Below, one piece after another: positions 54,468 to 62,917 of a DNA stretch of 64,000 nt. The DNA comes from Halocynthiibacter sp. SDUM655004. Its GTDB lineage: Bacteria > Pseudomonadota > Alphaproteobacteria > Rhodobacterales > Rhodobacteraceae. Where the stretch lies: positions 186,001-250,000 of the forward strand of contig NZ_JAPDUG010000001.1 in assembly GCF_026015885.1 (NCBI RefSeq), read 5' to 3'. Numbering within the stretch: position 1 is the stretch's first letter; each line of letters begins with the position of its first letter. The translations under genes were made by a program, and so were the position numbers. Below the pieces are notes generated by a model. The model did not search any database and had not been told where the DNA came from. It worked only from the letters and a program-made list of their open reading frames with translations.

Positions 54468-55259
54468 TTAGACGTTTGTCTTTTTGCCTTTGTGAGGTGC
54501 CCAGAGCTTTTTGTTGGTCAGGAACAACAGCACCGAAAGAAGCGACAGAAGCAATACGGCGGTGAATCCGACCTGTTTGCGCGCCATCATCTTTGGCTCG
54601 GCTGCCCACATCAGGAAGGCCGCGAGGTCTTCTGCTTCGTGGTGCAGATCGTTGCTGTGGCCATCGTCAAAATCAACATCCTCACCGTAGAGTGGTGGCG
54701 CCATAGCGATCCAGCCACCTGGGAAAGCGGTGTTTTCATAGAATGTTGTTCCAGCTTCTTCTTTCTCTTCACCTGTGTAGCCTGTGAGAATACCGGCGAT
54801 ATACTCTGGGCCACCGATGCCACGGAAGAGTTGGTTCAGACCGGTACCCATTGGGCCGTGGAACGCAGCGCGCTTCTTGGCCATGAGCGAAAGGTCAGGA
54901 GCCTCTTCCAGTGCCGAAGCAGGGAAGTGGTCAGCGGGTTTGGCTTCGCGGAAATCATCAAGCTCTGCGTCAAAGACTTCGAACTGTGTTGAGTATTCGC
55001 GAACCTGATCTTCAGGAAGGTGCGGACCGCCTTCGTCAGCCAGCGTGCGCAGTGGCACGTACTGGAGGCCGTGGCAGGACGAACAAACTTCGGTGTAGAC
55101 CTTGAGGCCGCGCTGAAGTTGATTCTGGTCGTATTTGCCGAATGGTCCTTCGAAGGAGAAGTCCACATCGTGAACGTGTCCAGCGTCGCCCGCAGCGTTC
55201 GCCGCTCCTGCTGTCAGAGCGACAGCAGCCAGTGCGGAAAGGGTGAGTTTCTTAAACAT
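54468..55259 (-). CDS. petC: Cytochrome c1 of the bc1 complex
   Basis: 263 residues. Signal peptide [18 protein letters not shown]; covalent haem site [13 protein letters not shown]; axial Met in [15 protein letters not shown]; a C-terminal anchor ([16 protein letters not shown]). Passes electrons from the Rieske protein to cytochrome c. ATG 55259 gives a proper signal; the frame upstream lies in the petB gap. Third gene of petABC. Confidence 0.95.
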   Translation of the reverse strand: MFKKLTLSALAAVALTAGAANAAGDAGHVHDVDFSFEGPFGKYDQNQLQRGLKVYTEVCSSCHGLQYVPLRTLADEGGPHLPEDQVREYSTQFEVFDAELDDFREAKPADHFPASALEEAPDLSLMAKKRAAFHGPMGTGLNQLFRGIGGPEYIAGILTGYTGEEKEEAGTTFYENTAFPGGWIAMAPPLYGEDVDFDDGHSNDLHHEAEDLAAFLMWAAEPKMMARKQVGFTAVLLLSLLSVLLFLTNKKLWAPHKGKKTNV

Positions 55260-55275
55260 TGTCTCTAAACCTTTC

Positions 55276-56610
55276 TCACTTCGCCGCCGATGCATCATCA
55301 GAAGCATCTTTGGGGTAGTGGGCGTTGAAATCATCTTCGATTGTCGCAGGAGTTTGCAGCGGTTTCTCGATTACACCCAGTAGTGGGAGGATAACGAGGA
55401 AGTAAGCAAACCAGTAAGTCGCGCCAATGAGCGAGATGGTGGAGAACGGAGGCTCCGCTGGCATCGCGCCGGCCCACATCAGAACGATGAAGTCGAGGGC
55501 GAGCAGGGCAAACCACCATTTGAACATCGGACGGTAACGGCCAGAGCGAACGCTGGATGTATCCAGCCAAGGCGCCAGTGCCATTACAAAGATCGCAGCG
55601 AACATCGCGATAACACCGAAGAACTTCGCATCAACGATGCCGCCAGTAACGAAGGAAGCAATCTGTACGACCCAAACATCCGCAGTAAAGGCCCGCAGGA
55701 TCGCATAGAACGGCAGGTAGTACCATTCAGGAACGATGTGCGCAGGTGTCACAAGCGGGTTGGCTTCGATGTAGTTGTCAGGGTGGCCAAGGTAGTTTGG
55801 CATAAAGCCGACAACGGCGAAGAACACGACGAGCACAACAGCGAGAGCAAAGAAATCCTTGATCACGAAGTAGGGCCAGAATGGCAGCGTGTCTGCGTCA
55901 GCTTCTTTCTTGGAGCCGCGACGCACCTCAACACCTGTCGGGTTGCTGTTGCCTGTCGTGTGGAACGCCCAGATGTGAACGATCACAAGGCCTGCAATCA
56001 CAAACGGCAGGAGGTAGTGCAGCGAGAAGAAGCGGTTCAGCGTTGCGTTATCAACCGAAGGTCCGCCAAGCAGCCAAGTCTGGATTGCTTCGCCGACGAA
56101 CGGAACCGCACCAAAGAGGCCTGTGATAACAGTCGCGCCCCAGAAGGACATCTGCCCCCATGGAAGCACGTAGCCAAGGAAGCCGGTTGCCATCATCGCA
56201 AGATAGATGAGCATCCCGATGATCCATGTCACTTCGCGCGGGGATTTGTAGGAACCGTAGTAAAGGCCACGGAAAATGTGCAGGTAAACAGCGATAAAGA
56301 ACAAAGACGCGCCGTTTGCGTGCAGGTAGCGGAGCATATGGCCGCCGTTTACGTTCCGCATAATGTGCTCAACACTTGCGAAGGCAAGGTCAACATGCGG
56401 TGTGTAGTGCATTGCGAGGATGATGCCGGTTACGATCTGCAGAACAAGGCAGAAAGCCAGCACGATACCCCAGATCCACATCCAGTTCAGGTTCTTGGGT
56501 GTGGGGATCATGATCGTGTCATAGACAAGGCCAACAACGGGCAGGCGCTCGTGTAGCCATTTTTCAAAGCCCGTCTTGGGCTCGTAATGATCGTGAGGAA
56601 TTCCAGACAT
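55276..56610 (-). CDS. petB: Cytochrome b of the bc1 complex
   Basis: 444 residues, eight helices. Binds haems bL and b[18 protein letters not shown] and [21 protein letters not shown] hold ligand histidines; the Qo site [15 protein letters not shown] is intact. GGGAGAACG precedes ATG 56610. The long N-terminal extension of the open frame (to 56784) overlaps petA and is rejected. Confidence 0.96.
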   Translation of the reverse strand: MSGIPHDHYEPKTGFEKWLHERLPVVGLVYDTIMIPTPKNLNWMWIWGIVLAFCLVLQIVTGIILAMHYTPHVDLAFASVEHIMRNVNGGHMLRYLHANGASLFFIAVYLHIFRGLYYGSYKSPREVTWIIGMLIYLAMMATGFLGYVLPWGQMSFWGATVITGLFGAVPFVGEAIQTWLLGGPSVDNATLNRFFSLHYLLPFVIAGLVIVHIWAFHTTGNSNPTGVEVRRGSKKEADADTLPFWPYFVIKDFFALAVVLVVFFAVVGFMPNYLGHPDNYIEANPLVTPAHIVPEWYYLPFYAILRAFTADVWVVQIASFVTGGIVDAKFFGVIAMFAAIFVMALAPWLDTSSVRSGRYRPMFKWWFALLALDFIVLMWAGAMPAEPPFSTISLIGATYWFAYFLVILPLLGVIEKPLQTPATIEDDFNAHYPKDASDDASAAK

Positions 56611-56620
56611 TACGTTCTCC

Positions 56621-57178
56621 CTATCCGAGTTTGATTGTTGTTTCGTCTTCAAAGACCGCGACAGGAACCGGAAGGTTTGTCGGCGCTGGGCCTTTGCGGA
56701 TACGACCGGCTGTGTCGTAGTGGCTACCGTGGCATGGGCAGAACCAACCATCGAAGTCACCAGCGCCATCGCCGAGCGGCACACAACCGAGGTGCGTACA
56801 AACGCCCATCATCACAAGCCATTCACCGGATTCGTCGAGCGCACGGTTTTCGTCGCTTGCGTCGCCGGGGTGGTTTGCGTTGCGCGATTCATTGTCTGGA
56901 AGATCGCCCAGATCAACTGCACGGGCTTCATCGATTTCTTCCTGCGTGCGACGACGGATAAACACGGGTTTACCCAGCCACTTAACTGTGAGCTGCGTGC
57001 CGGGTTCAATATCCGCAACGTCAACGCGAATTGACGCCAGGGCTTGGACATCTGCGCTGGGATTCATCTGATTGACCAGCGGCCAGACGGCTGCACCAGT
57101 CGCGACTGTGGCAGTACCAGCGGTCGCATAGTACAGGAAATCCCGGCGTGTGCCTTCGTGATCTTCTGCGTGGGACAC
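56621..57178 (-). CDS. petA: Ubiquinol-cytochrome c reductase iron-sulfur (Rieske) subunit
   Basis: 185 residues. Twin-arginine start ([20 protein letters not shown]) serves both export and membrane anchoring; cluster ligands in [11 protein letters not shown] and CPCHGSHYD. First gene of petABC; a 10-base gap separates it from petB. The promoter must lie in the 169 bases upstream, where no clear -35/-10 pair was found. Confidence 0.96.
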   Translation of the reverse strand: MSHAEDHEGTRRDFLYYATAGTATVATGAAVWPLVNQMNPSADVQALASIRVDVADIEPGTQLTVKWLGKPVFIRRRTQEEIDEARAVDLGDLPDNESRNANHPGDASDENRALDESGEWLVMMGVCTHLGCVPLGDGAGDFDGWFCPCHGSHYDTAGRIRKGPAPTNLPVPVAVFEDETTIKLG

Positions 57179-57347
57179 GAGTATCTCTCCATTTATTGGC
57201 CACCAAGGCCGGAAACGAACGTCAGCTTTGCGGACAAAACTGGCTTATCGCGGCTTTTAGCTGTCTGATACGCCTACGTCTAGCGGTCAATCTGGCGCAG
57301 ATAGCTTCTTCTGTTCAAATGTGGGGTTTTCGCACCCCGATTCTGCC

Positions 57348-57956
57348 CTATCCAGCAGGAATCGTTGCTTTCATCGACGGGCGTTCGCTGAATTTAGCAT
57401 ACCAATCGTCTAATCCGCCTGCATTTTTTCTCCAACCACGGGCGTCATGGCGAAAATCAAGGTATCCGAGCGCACATCCAACCGCAATTTGCCCGATCGA
57501 CAAGGGACCAGAGAGGTTTGACAGCCATTTTTGATCAAGTGCCTCAACGGCTTGCTCAACTTTGTGCCATTGGGATTCGATATAGTCGTGGAATTGTTTG
57601 TCGTCGGGGCGGAGGCGACGCTCATAGACCATAAGAAGAGCGGCATCGACGATTCCATCGGCGGTGGCCTCGACAACGAGGTTGCTCCATTTGCTCTCGC
57701 CTTCGCCATAAAGCGAAGCCCGCGCACGATCATCAAGGAACTGACAAATTACGCGGCTGTCATACAGCGTAGGGGCGCCGTCACGAGCAAGCGCCGGAAC
57801 TTTGCCTAGTGGGTTATGAGCCGGAAGGCCTTTGGCAGGAGCGAGGGGTGTTCCCGAGGTCGGGAGCTTTTCAACGTCTTCAAGCTGGCCTGTTTCATGA
57901 AGCAGAACCATGATTTTGCGCACAAAGGGTGACGTCGGGCTATAATACAGTTGCAT
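57348..57956 (-). CDS. Glutathione S-transferase family protein
   Basis: 202 residues. N-terminal thioredoxin fold with LYYSPTSPFVRKIMVLLHE (catalytic Ser region), NPLGKVPALARDG and DSRVICQFLDDRA; the helical domain contains SIGQIAVGCALGYLDFRH. Three bases downstream of the PaiB-like gene, likely cotranscribed. Distinct from the GST at 33854. Confidence 0.9.
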   Translation of the reverse strand: MQLYYSPTSPFVRKIMVLLHETGQLEDVEKLPTSGTPLAPAKGLPAHNPLGKVPALARDGAPTLYDSRVICQFLDDRARASLYGEGESKWSNLVVEATADGIVDAALLMVYERRLRPDDKQFHDYIESQWHKVEQAVEALDQKWLSNLSGPLSIGQIAVGCALGYLDFRHDARGWRKNAGGLDDWYAKFSERPSMKATIPAG

Positions 57957-57959
57957 GGT

Positions 57960-58583
57960 TTAATCCTCCTGAACGCCCGTCATCAGGGCTGCGAGCATGG
58001 TTGTTTCTTGGCCGTGATCATATGTTTTTACGAACCCCGCAGCGGATTTGCGGGCGTCTTCGGGTTTGTTCTGTCCAAGCTTCCAAGTGCCTTCGACGTT
58101 TTCGATTGTTAAGCGGCACGGAGTAATCATCCGCATCATCTTGGCGAGGGCGTCTTCGGGCATCTTACTCGTGAGCCAAGGCACTTTTGGCAAAAGCCGA
58201 GCTTCATTCACTTCGGAGAGGCGGTCAAGATGGCCGCGAAGTTCTGTGGCGGGTAGAACTTCCAATTCTCCGCGCAAATGCACTGCCACATAATTCCACG
58301 TTGGAACCTGATCATCCATCTCGTACCAATCGGGCGAAATGTAGCCATCTGGACCTGTAGTCGCCAAAACCGCCTTTTGAGCTCCTTCTATACCACGAAT
58401 GATCGGATTGGACCGCACAAGGTGCATCTCGGCATATGAGCCATCCGGCGAAATCCAGAATGGGACATGTGCCAGCGTTGGGCCAGCTTCGCCGTTAACC
58501 GCAAGTGTGCCGAACCCGCGCTCGCGCGCGAACTGTAGGTTTTGTTCGATAGTTGATTTGCGGAAAACCGGATTGGGGTGCAT
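57960..58583 (-). CDS. FMN-binding negative transcriptional regulator (PaiB family)
   Basis: 207 residues. MHPNPVFRKSTIEQNLQFA is the usual PaiB opening; LAHVPFWISPDG, DWYEMDDQVPTWNYVAVHLR and LGQNKPEDARKSA are family blocks. The split-barrel flavin fold suggests FMN binding; regulatory action in this organism is not shown. ATG 58583 by family start; the in-frame ATG at 58631 adds an unrelated tail. Confidence 0.88.
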   Translation of the reverse strand: MHPNPVFRKSTIEQNLQFARERGFGTLAVNGEAGPTLAHVPFWISPDGSYAEMHLVRSNPIIRGIEGAQKAVLATTGPDGYISPDWYEMDDQVPTWNYVAVHLRGELEVLPATELRGHLDRLSEVNEARLLPKVPWLTSKMPEDALAKMMRMITPCRLTIENVEGTWKLGQNKPEDARKSAAGFVKTYDHGQETTMLAALMTGVQED

Positions 58584-58657
58584 GGCAGGCCTTTCGTTCA
58601 AGCGCGCACATGTTCCGCAGAGCAAGGGCAACGCGCAAGCGAAAACCGCACACAGCT

Positions 58658-59293
58658 TTAAGGGAAATCAATGCCTTTTGTGCCACTTTGCCAAACAGGA
58701 TGCTTCACCATGATCTTTGCAAACCGCTCGGAAGCCAGAAACTCTTCAAGCCAACGGAGCAGGTGGGGCCAATCTTGTGTGTCAAACCAAGCCCGATCCA
58801 CATTCGCGTATTGGCGCACGAAGGTCACTGTCGCCATATCGGCTATTGTGCGTGTTTCGCCAAAGAGGAAGGCGTTTTCCGATAGGCGTTGATCAAGATC
58901 GCGCAGAAACACAGCGGCCTTTTCGCGTTCGGTTTCGCGGTCTGCGTCCTCATATCGAGTGGCGTATTTATAGCGGTCGAGCGCGGTTTTGAATTCGGTG
59001 TCCGAGCGTTCAATCAGGGCAAATGCCTCGTTCGGCACATCTAGCCACGCTTCCGGATCATGGCGCTTCAATGACCACAACATGATGTCGAGGCTCTCGT
59101 CGATCACTTCGCCCTCTGCGATGAGAACAGGTACGGTACCTTTGGGCGAGGCCGCGAGCATCTCCTCTGGCTTATCACGCAGCAGAATTTCCCGTAACTC
59201 GCATTTGATCCCCGCGCTTGCCAGAGCAAGGCGCGCTCGCATCGCATAGGGGCAGCGGCGGAATGAATAAAGAATGGCGGAGTGATCGGTCAT
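58658..59293 (-). CDS. Glutathione S-transferase/glutaredoxin-like protein
   Basis: 211 residues. Starts ILYSFRRCPYAMRARLALA with a Cys-Pro-Tyr-Ala active site like glutaredoxin 2, then PKGTVPVLIAEGEVIDESLD; a helical C-terminal domain ends with VKHPVWQSGTKGIDFP. Its stop lies 72 bases from the next gene, and the start overlaps the mtaB stop by four bases. Substrate unknown. Confidence 0.88.
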   Translation of the reverse strand: MTDHSAILYSFRRCPYAMRARLALASAGIKCELREILLRDKPEEMLAASPKGTVPVLIAEGEVIDESLDIMLWSLKRHDPEAWLDVPNEAFALIERSDTEFKTALDRYKYATRYEDADRETEREKAAVFLRDLDQRLSENAFLFGETRTIADMATVTFVRQYANVDRAWFDTQDWPHLLRWLEEFLASERFAKIMVKHPVWQSGTKGIDFP

Positions 59294-60543
59294 GCGACGA
59301 GCTGGTTGCCTTGGCTTGATTTGATCGCGGCTGTCACAATTTGCCCTTCCGCTTGTGGATCGGCAAACGTTACTTCGGTGAATTGTTCTGTGCGCCCCAT
59401 ATGCGGATTTTCCATCAGAACAGAGTGTGTCTTGCCGATTTGCGACGCCAGATGTGCAGCGACCTGTTTCTCGCCCTCTGCTCGAAGACGGGCGGCGCGG
59501 GTTTTGATCGTTTTCCCATCAACCGCTGGCATACGCGCCGCAGGCGTTCCTTCGCGTGCGGAGTAAGGGAATACGTGCAGCCACGTTAAATCGCATTCGG
59601 AAACAAGTTTGATCGAATTTTCAAACATTGCGTCTGTCTCTGTGGGGAAACCGGCGATGATGTCTGCGCCAAAGGTCATATTCGGCCGCAATGCACGGGC
59701 CTCTTCACAGAACTGGATGGCATCATCGCGCAAGTGACGGCGTTTCATCCGTTTGAGGATCATGTCATCGCCTGCCTGCAAAGACAGATGCAAATGCGGC
59801 ATCAAACGCGGCTCGGTCGCAATGGCTTGCATTAGGCTCTCGTCCACCTCGATCGAGTCAATCGAGCTGATGCGAAGGCGCGGCAAGTCCGGAACGAGTC
59901 GCAAGATCCGCATAACCAGATCGCCGAGCTTTGGCGTCATCGGCAGGTCCGCGCCCCAGCTTGTAAGGTCCACCCCTGTGAGCACGACTTCATTATAGCC
60001 GCGATCCACAAGGCGTTTGATCTGATCAACCACCACGCCCGCCGGTACTGAGCGGGAATTCCCGCGGCCATAGGGAATGATGCAAAACGTACAACGATGA
60101 TCACAGCCATTCTGCACCTGAACATACGCGCGGCTGCGTGTACCAAACCCGTCAATCAAGTGCCCCGCGGTTTCGGTCACGGCCATGATGTCGTCAACTT
60201 GAACCGCTTCAGTATTGCCGATGAAATCCGGCCCCATACGAGACCACGTTTCGGGCTGCATTTTCTCTGTGTTGCCAATCACCACGTCAACCTCATCCAT
60301 TGCCGAAAAGGTTTGCGGCTCGGTTTGGGCGGCGCATCCGGTAACGATGAGTTTGGCATCAGGGTTTTCGCGCCGAAGCTTCCGAATCTCCTGACGCGCC
60401 TTGCGCACGGCCTCGGCCGTTACTGCGCAGGTGTTCACAACAACGGCGTCTTTCACGCCTGCTGCTTCGGAGAGTTCCTTCATCGCCTCGGTTTCATAGG
60501 CGTTCAAGCGGCACCCCAGCGTGGTGAACTTGGGCATAGCCAT
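59290..60543 (-). CDS. mtaB: tRNA t6A37 methylthiotransferase
   Basis: 417 residues. Adds a methylthio group to t6A37 of tRNA. N-terminal UPF0004 domain with three cluster Cys (C11 in TLGCRLNAYE, C39 in VVNTCAVTAEA, C70 in VTGCAAQ); radical SAM CxxxCxxC at C147, C151, C154 (NGCDHRCTFCIIPYGRGNSR); a TRAM-like tail. Overlaps dapF by one base at 60543 (start ATG/stop TGA). Confidence 0.95.
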   Translation of the reverse strand: MAMPKFTTLGCRLNAYETEAMKELSEAAGVKDAVVVNTCAVTAEAVRKARQEIRKLRRENPDAKLIVTGCAAQTEPQTFSAMDEVDVVIGNTEKMQPETWSRMGPDFIGNTEAVQVDDIMAVTETAGHLIDGFGTRSRAYVQVQNGCDHRCTFCIIPYGRGNSRSVPAGVVVDQIKRLVDRGYNEVVLTGVDLTSWGADLPMTPKLGDLVMRILRLVPDLPRLRISSIDSIEVDESLMQAIATEPRLMPHLHLSLQAGDDMILKRMKRRHLRDDAIQFCEEARALRPNMTFGADIIAGFPTETDAMFENSIKLVSECDLTWLHVFPYSAREGTPAARMPAVDGKTIKTRAARLRAEGEKQVAAHLASQIGKTHSVLMENPHMGRTEQFTEVTFADPQAEGQIVTAAIKSSQGNQLVA

Positions 60544-61379
60544 CAGATCGACTCCAGAAACTGCCGCGAAAGGCTCGCGTCAAATGCATGCATCGTTGGC
60601 CCTGTCATCCAGACGCCATCGTCACGCCAATCGATCGTGAGCATCCCGCCATCGGTAACAACCTCGACACTACGCCCTGTGAGACCTCGCCGCGCCGCCG
60701 CTACGGCGCTCGCACAGCTTCCAGAGCCAGAGGCCATCGTAACGCCAACGCCTCGCTCCCAAATCCGCATGCGAATCCGGTTTGGCGCAACACGCGAGAT
60801 GAACTCAACATTCGTGCGCTCGGGGTAAAGCGGATGGGTTTCGAACTCGGCTCCGAGTTTTTCCAAATCAACAGACTCAGCGTCCTCAACGATGAATGTG
60901 CAATGGGGGTTGCCCATGCCTGTGGCAACTGGATCACCGTCAATCGGGAGAGAAAGCGTATCCATCTTTGAGGCGATCGGTATTTCATCCCATTGCAGCA
61001 GCGGCGCACCCATATTGATTCGGGTGAGCCCGTTGCCGGCATCTTCGCCCAAAAGAATACCACGCTCGGTTCTCAGGCTGATCTTCTCGGCTCCGGATTC
61101 GTTCATCAAATACCGCGCGATACAGCGCGTAGCATTCCCGCACGCGCCCGAGGTCGAGCCATCAGAGTTATAAAAAACAAGCTCTGCGTCTGTCTCATTG
61201 CTTTTGAGGATCTCTGCAAGCTGATCAAATCCTACGCCGGTGTGGCGATGACCCACCGCGCGCGCCAAATCAGGCGTCACAATCGCGCCTGTTTGTCGGG
61301 AATCAATCACGACAAAATCGTTACCCAGCCCGTGCATTTTCATAAACGGCAGGGAATCTCTGTCAAAAGCCTGTTTCAT
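60543..61379 (-). CDS. dapF: Diaminopimelate epimerase (second catalytic Cys replaced by Ser)
   Basis: 278 residues. Interconverts LL- and meso-diaminopimelate. The first catalytic Cys is present (C80 in [10 protein letters not shown]). In the second motif, usually xACGSGxCA with the Cys as acid/base, this protein reads [13 protein letters not shown]: the residue at that position (S217) is Ser, codon TCT, and only a later Cys222 is present. Everything else is typical ([20 protein letters not shown]). Activity may be altered, or Ser may be tolerated in this lineage. Confidence 0.88.
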   Translation of the reverse strand: MKQAFDRDSLPFMKMHGLGNDFVVIDSRQTGAIVTPDLARAVGHRHTGVGFDQLAEILKSNETDAELVFYNSDGSTSGACGNATRCIARYLMNESGAEKISLRTERGILLGEDAGNGLTRINMGAPLLQWDEIPIASKMDTLSLPIDGDPVATGMGNPHCTFIVEDAESVDLEKLGAEFETHPLYPERTNVEFISRVAPNRIRMRIWERGVGVTMASGSGSCASAVAAARRGLTGRSVEVVTDGGMLTIDWRDDGVWMTGPTMHAFDASLSRQFLESI

Positions 61380-61443
61380 AAGGCGGATATAGACCTCGGA
61401 AAAAAGATTTACCAGCAATCTGCAAGAAATCTTCAGAATCGGC

Positions 61444-61472
61444 TTGACCCCGCCCCCGCGCTTTCTTAGAGA
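61444..61472 (+). promoter_or_regulatory. Sigma-70 type promoter of tRNA-Lys
   Basis: TTGACC (61444-61449), exactly 17 bases, TAGAGA (61467-61472), 14 bases before the mature 5' end. Confidence 0.7.
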
Positions 61473-61485
61473 AGCGCCACAGTGT

Positions 61486-61561
61486 GGGCCGTTAGCTCAG
61501 TTGGTAGAGCAACTGACTTTTAATCAGTAGGTCGATGGTTCGAACCCATCACGGCTCACCA
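61486..61561 (+). tRNA. tRNA-Lys (anticodon TTT)
   Basis: 76 nt with CCA encoded. Acceptor GGGCCGT pairs with ACGGCTC (one G-T), D arm TAGCTCAGTTGGTAGAGCA, anticodon loop CTTTTAA giving TTT, T arm GGTTCGAACCC. A T run follows at once. Confidence 0.96.
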
Positions 61562-62138
61562 CTTTTTCTCTTATATATCAGAGTGTTGTGGTGTTTGCGT
61601 TTGTTCGTAAGTCGTGCGCGTTTCGTTGCCGGAAGCAATACGGAAGCAGTAGAACGGGAAATCTCCGGCTGTTTTGTGGTGTGGAAGTGCCACGCATGGG
61701 ATTCGGCGAATCGGTTTCTAGATAGCTGATTTAGATTAGGGACCGACGCACCTAACGTCGTGCGCGACGCCAACCAGCAGCGCGTGCATCTGCTTCCGCG
61801 TAAAATCAACGCTCTGCTTGTAACGCGTGAATTCGTGTTCTGAAGTAATTCTCTTGGTCACGAACGTGATAGTTTTTTACCAAAATTGTAGCTTCGATTG
61901 GCTTTGATGTCGCATGACGTAAGTCTAACGGCAACAACTGGGTGTTCCGCTTGAAATCGCGCGGTAACAGCTAAAAGGTACGATGCCGCCCTGCAGGTTT
62001 TTTGCTTTGTCTATAGCTGCCGTTGTCGAAGAGATGCCTTGCCATGGAGGAGGTTCTTAAGTTTGAAACTAAAAACATCACATCCTTTTAATTGAATAAA
62101 ATGTTTCATATCTGTGATGCAGGAAATGGAGGTCACCA
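61562..62138. other. 577-base stretch without a supported gene, next to tRNA-Lys
   Basis: Only short frames overlap here and none has a ribosome site plus recognisable content. No second copy of the tRNA 3' end was seen within the window. It may be the left flank of an accessory insertion whose other end lies outside. Confidence 0.5.
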
Positions 62139-62498
62139 ATGGCATTAACTATGGACATGGATTCGAAGAAAGCAGAGCTACTGTTGCGTGCAGCGTTACT
62201 TGATGATGCAAGTAACGTAGGTGAAAGACTGGCTGCCTTAGGTGCTGACATCAGCGTTGATGATGACGGCGATGCGTGGATTGCGTTGGACATGGACCTC
62301 TGGCCAGAAGACAAAACTTCTCCGGAGGCAGAGACAATAGCAAAGATGCTTTGGCTGGACGTTGAATGGGTGTCGACAGTCGGGACATTCCCGTTTGCTT
62401 GGCCGGGTCTGAGTGAATATTCCGACAAGACAACTGCTTACTTTAAGATGGTTTTAGATGCCTACGGTGGGCAAGGGCCTAACAAGGATGAGCGCTAA
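62139..62498 (+). CDS. Small acidic protein of unknown function
   Basis: 119 residues, ATG 62139 with a perfect GGAGGT five bases upstream. Strongly acidic, with ISVDDDGDAWIALDMDLWPE in the middle and a Trp-rich second half (WLDVEWVSTVGTFPFAWPGL). No signal peptide or membrane segment. No family recognised. It lies alone between tRNA-Lys and the dCTP deaminase gene. Confidence 0.65.
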   Translation: MALTMDMDSKKAELLLRAALLDDASNVGERLAALGADISVDDDGDAWIALDMDLWPEDKTSPEAETIAKMLWLDVEWVSTVGTFPFAWPGLSEYSDKTTAYFKMVLDAYGGQGPNKDER

Positions 62499-62630
62499 GC
62501 TGGCTTTGGGATGACGCTCGACATCTTACACTTTTGCAGTGCCAATAGGCGGCTTTCATGAATGAAGTAGCAACCCACTAGATTCTGGGGAGAGCTTGTA
62601 GAAAGTCTAGGCTATGCAAGTTGAATATGT

Positions 62631-62653
62631 TCTCTGCCAACACTAGGCAGAGA
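62631..62653. repeat. Perfect inverted repeat around the stop of the small antisense ORF
   Basis: TCTCTGCC, 7-base loop, GGCAGAGA: eight perfect pairs. The TAG stop of the minus-strand ORF (62643-62645) lies in the loop. No T run on either side, so a plain terminator is doubtful; it could be part of a structured RNA. Confidence 0.5.
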
Positions 62654-62798
62654 GCAGCTTACCTTTTGTATACTCACGAGACGCTTCGGATTGATGACTA
62701 ATCATTTCCATGAACTCTTCTCGCTCTTGTTTCAGATCTCGGGCCTTGGCTTCATCTTGCACTTCATTTCGAGGTTGTTTTTGCTTCTCACGATCCAT
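62643..62798 (-). CDS. Possible 51-residue charged small protein, antisense to the region before dcdV
   Basis: A short frame of 51 codons from ATG 62798. AGGGAG lies eight bases upstream. The product is very hydrophilic and helical (DREKQKQPRNEVQDEAKARD), likely coiled-coil or disordered, with a basic tail. Not recognised. Alternatively the region is non-coding RNA. Confidence 0.5.
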   Translation of the reverse strand: MDREKQKQPRNEVQDEAKARDLKQEREEFMEMISHQSEASREYTKGKLLSA

Positions 62799-62860
62799 GT
62801 CAACTACTCCCTTTGGTGCTTCTATTGTGAATCACTTTCAATAAGGGATCAATACTTGCC

Positions 62861-62889
62861 TTGACGTCGGCTAAAGATCATTCGAAACT
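62861..62889 (+). promoter_or_regulatory. Possible promoter of the dCTP deaminase gene
   Basis: TTGACG (62861-62866), 17 bases, GAAACT (62884-62889), then 28 bases to the ATG. The -10 match is poor, so this is only a candidate. Confidence 0.35.
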
Positions 62890-62917
62890 CTCGTTCTGAT
62901 TGTTGAAAGGACGCCTA

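Noticed and set aside
57323-57338. Possible terminator GGGGT/ACCCC between the GST gene and petA
   Set aside because: Only five pairs and no T run; too weak to list.
61535-61809. Short frames overlapping the end of tRNA-Lys on both strands
   Set aside because: They run into the tRNA and lack ribosome sites and family features.
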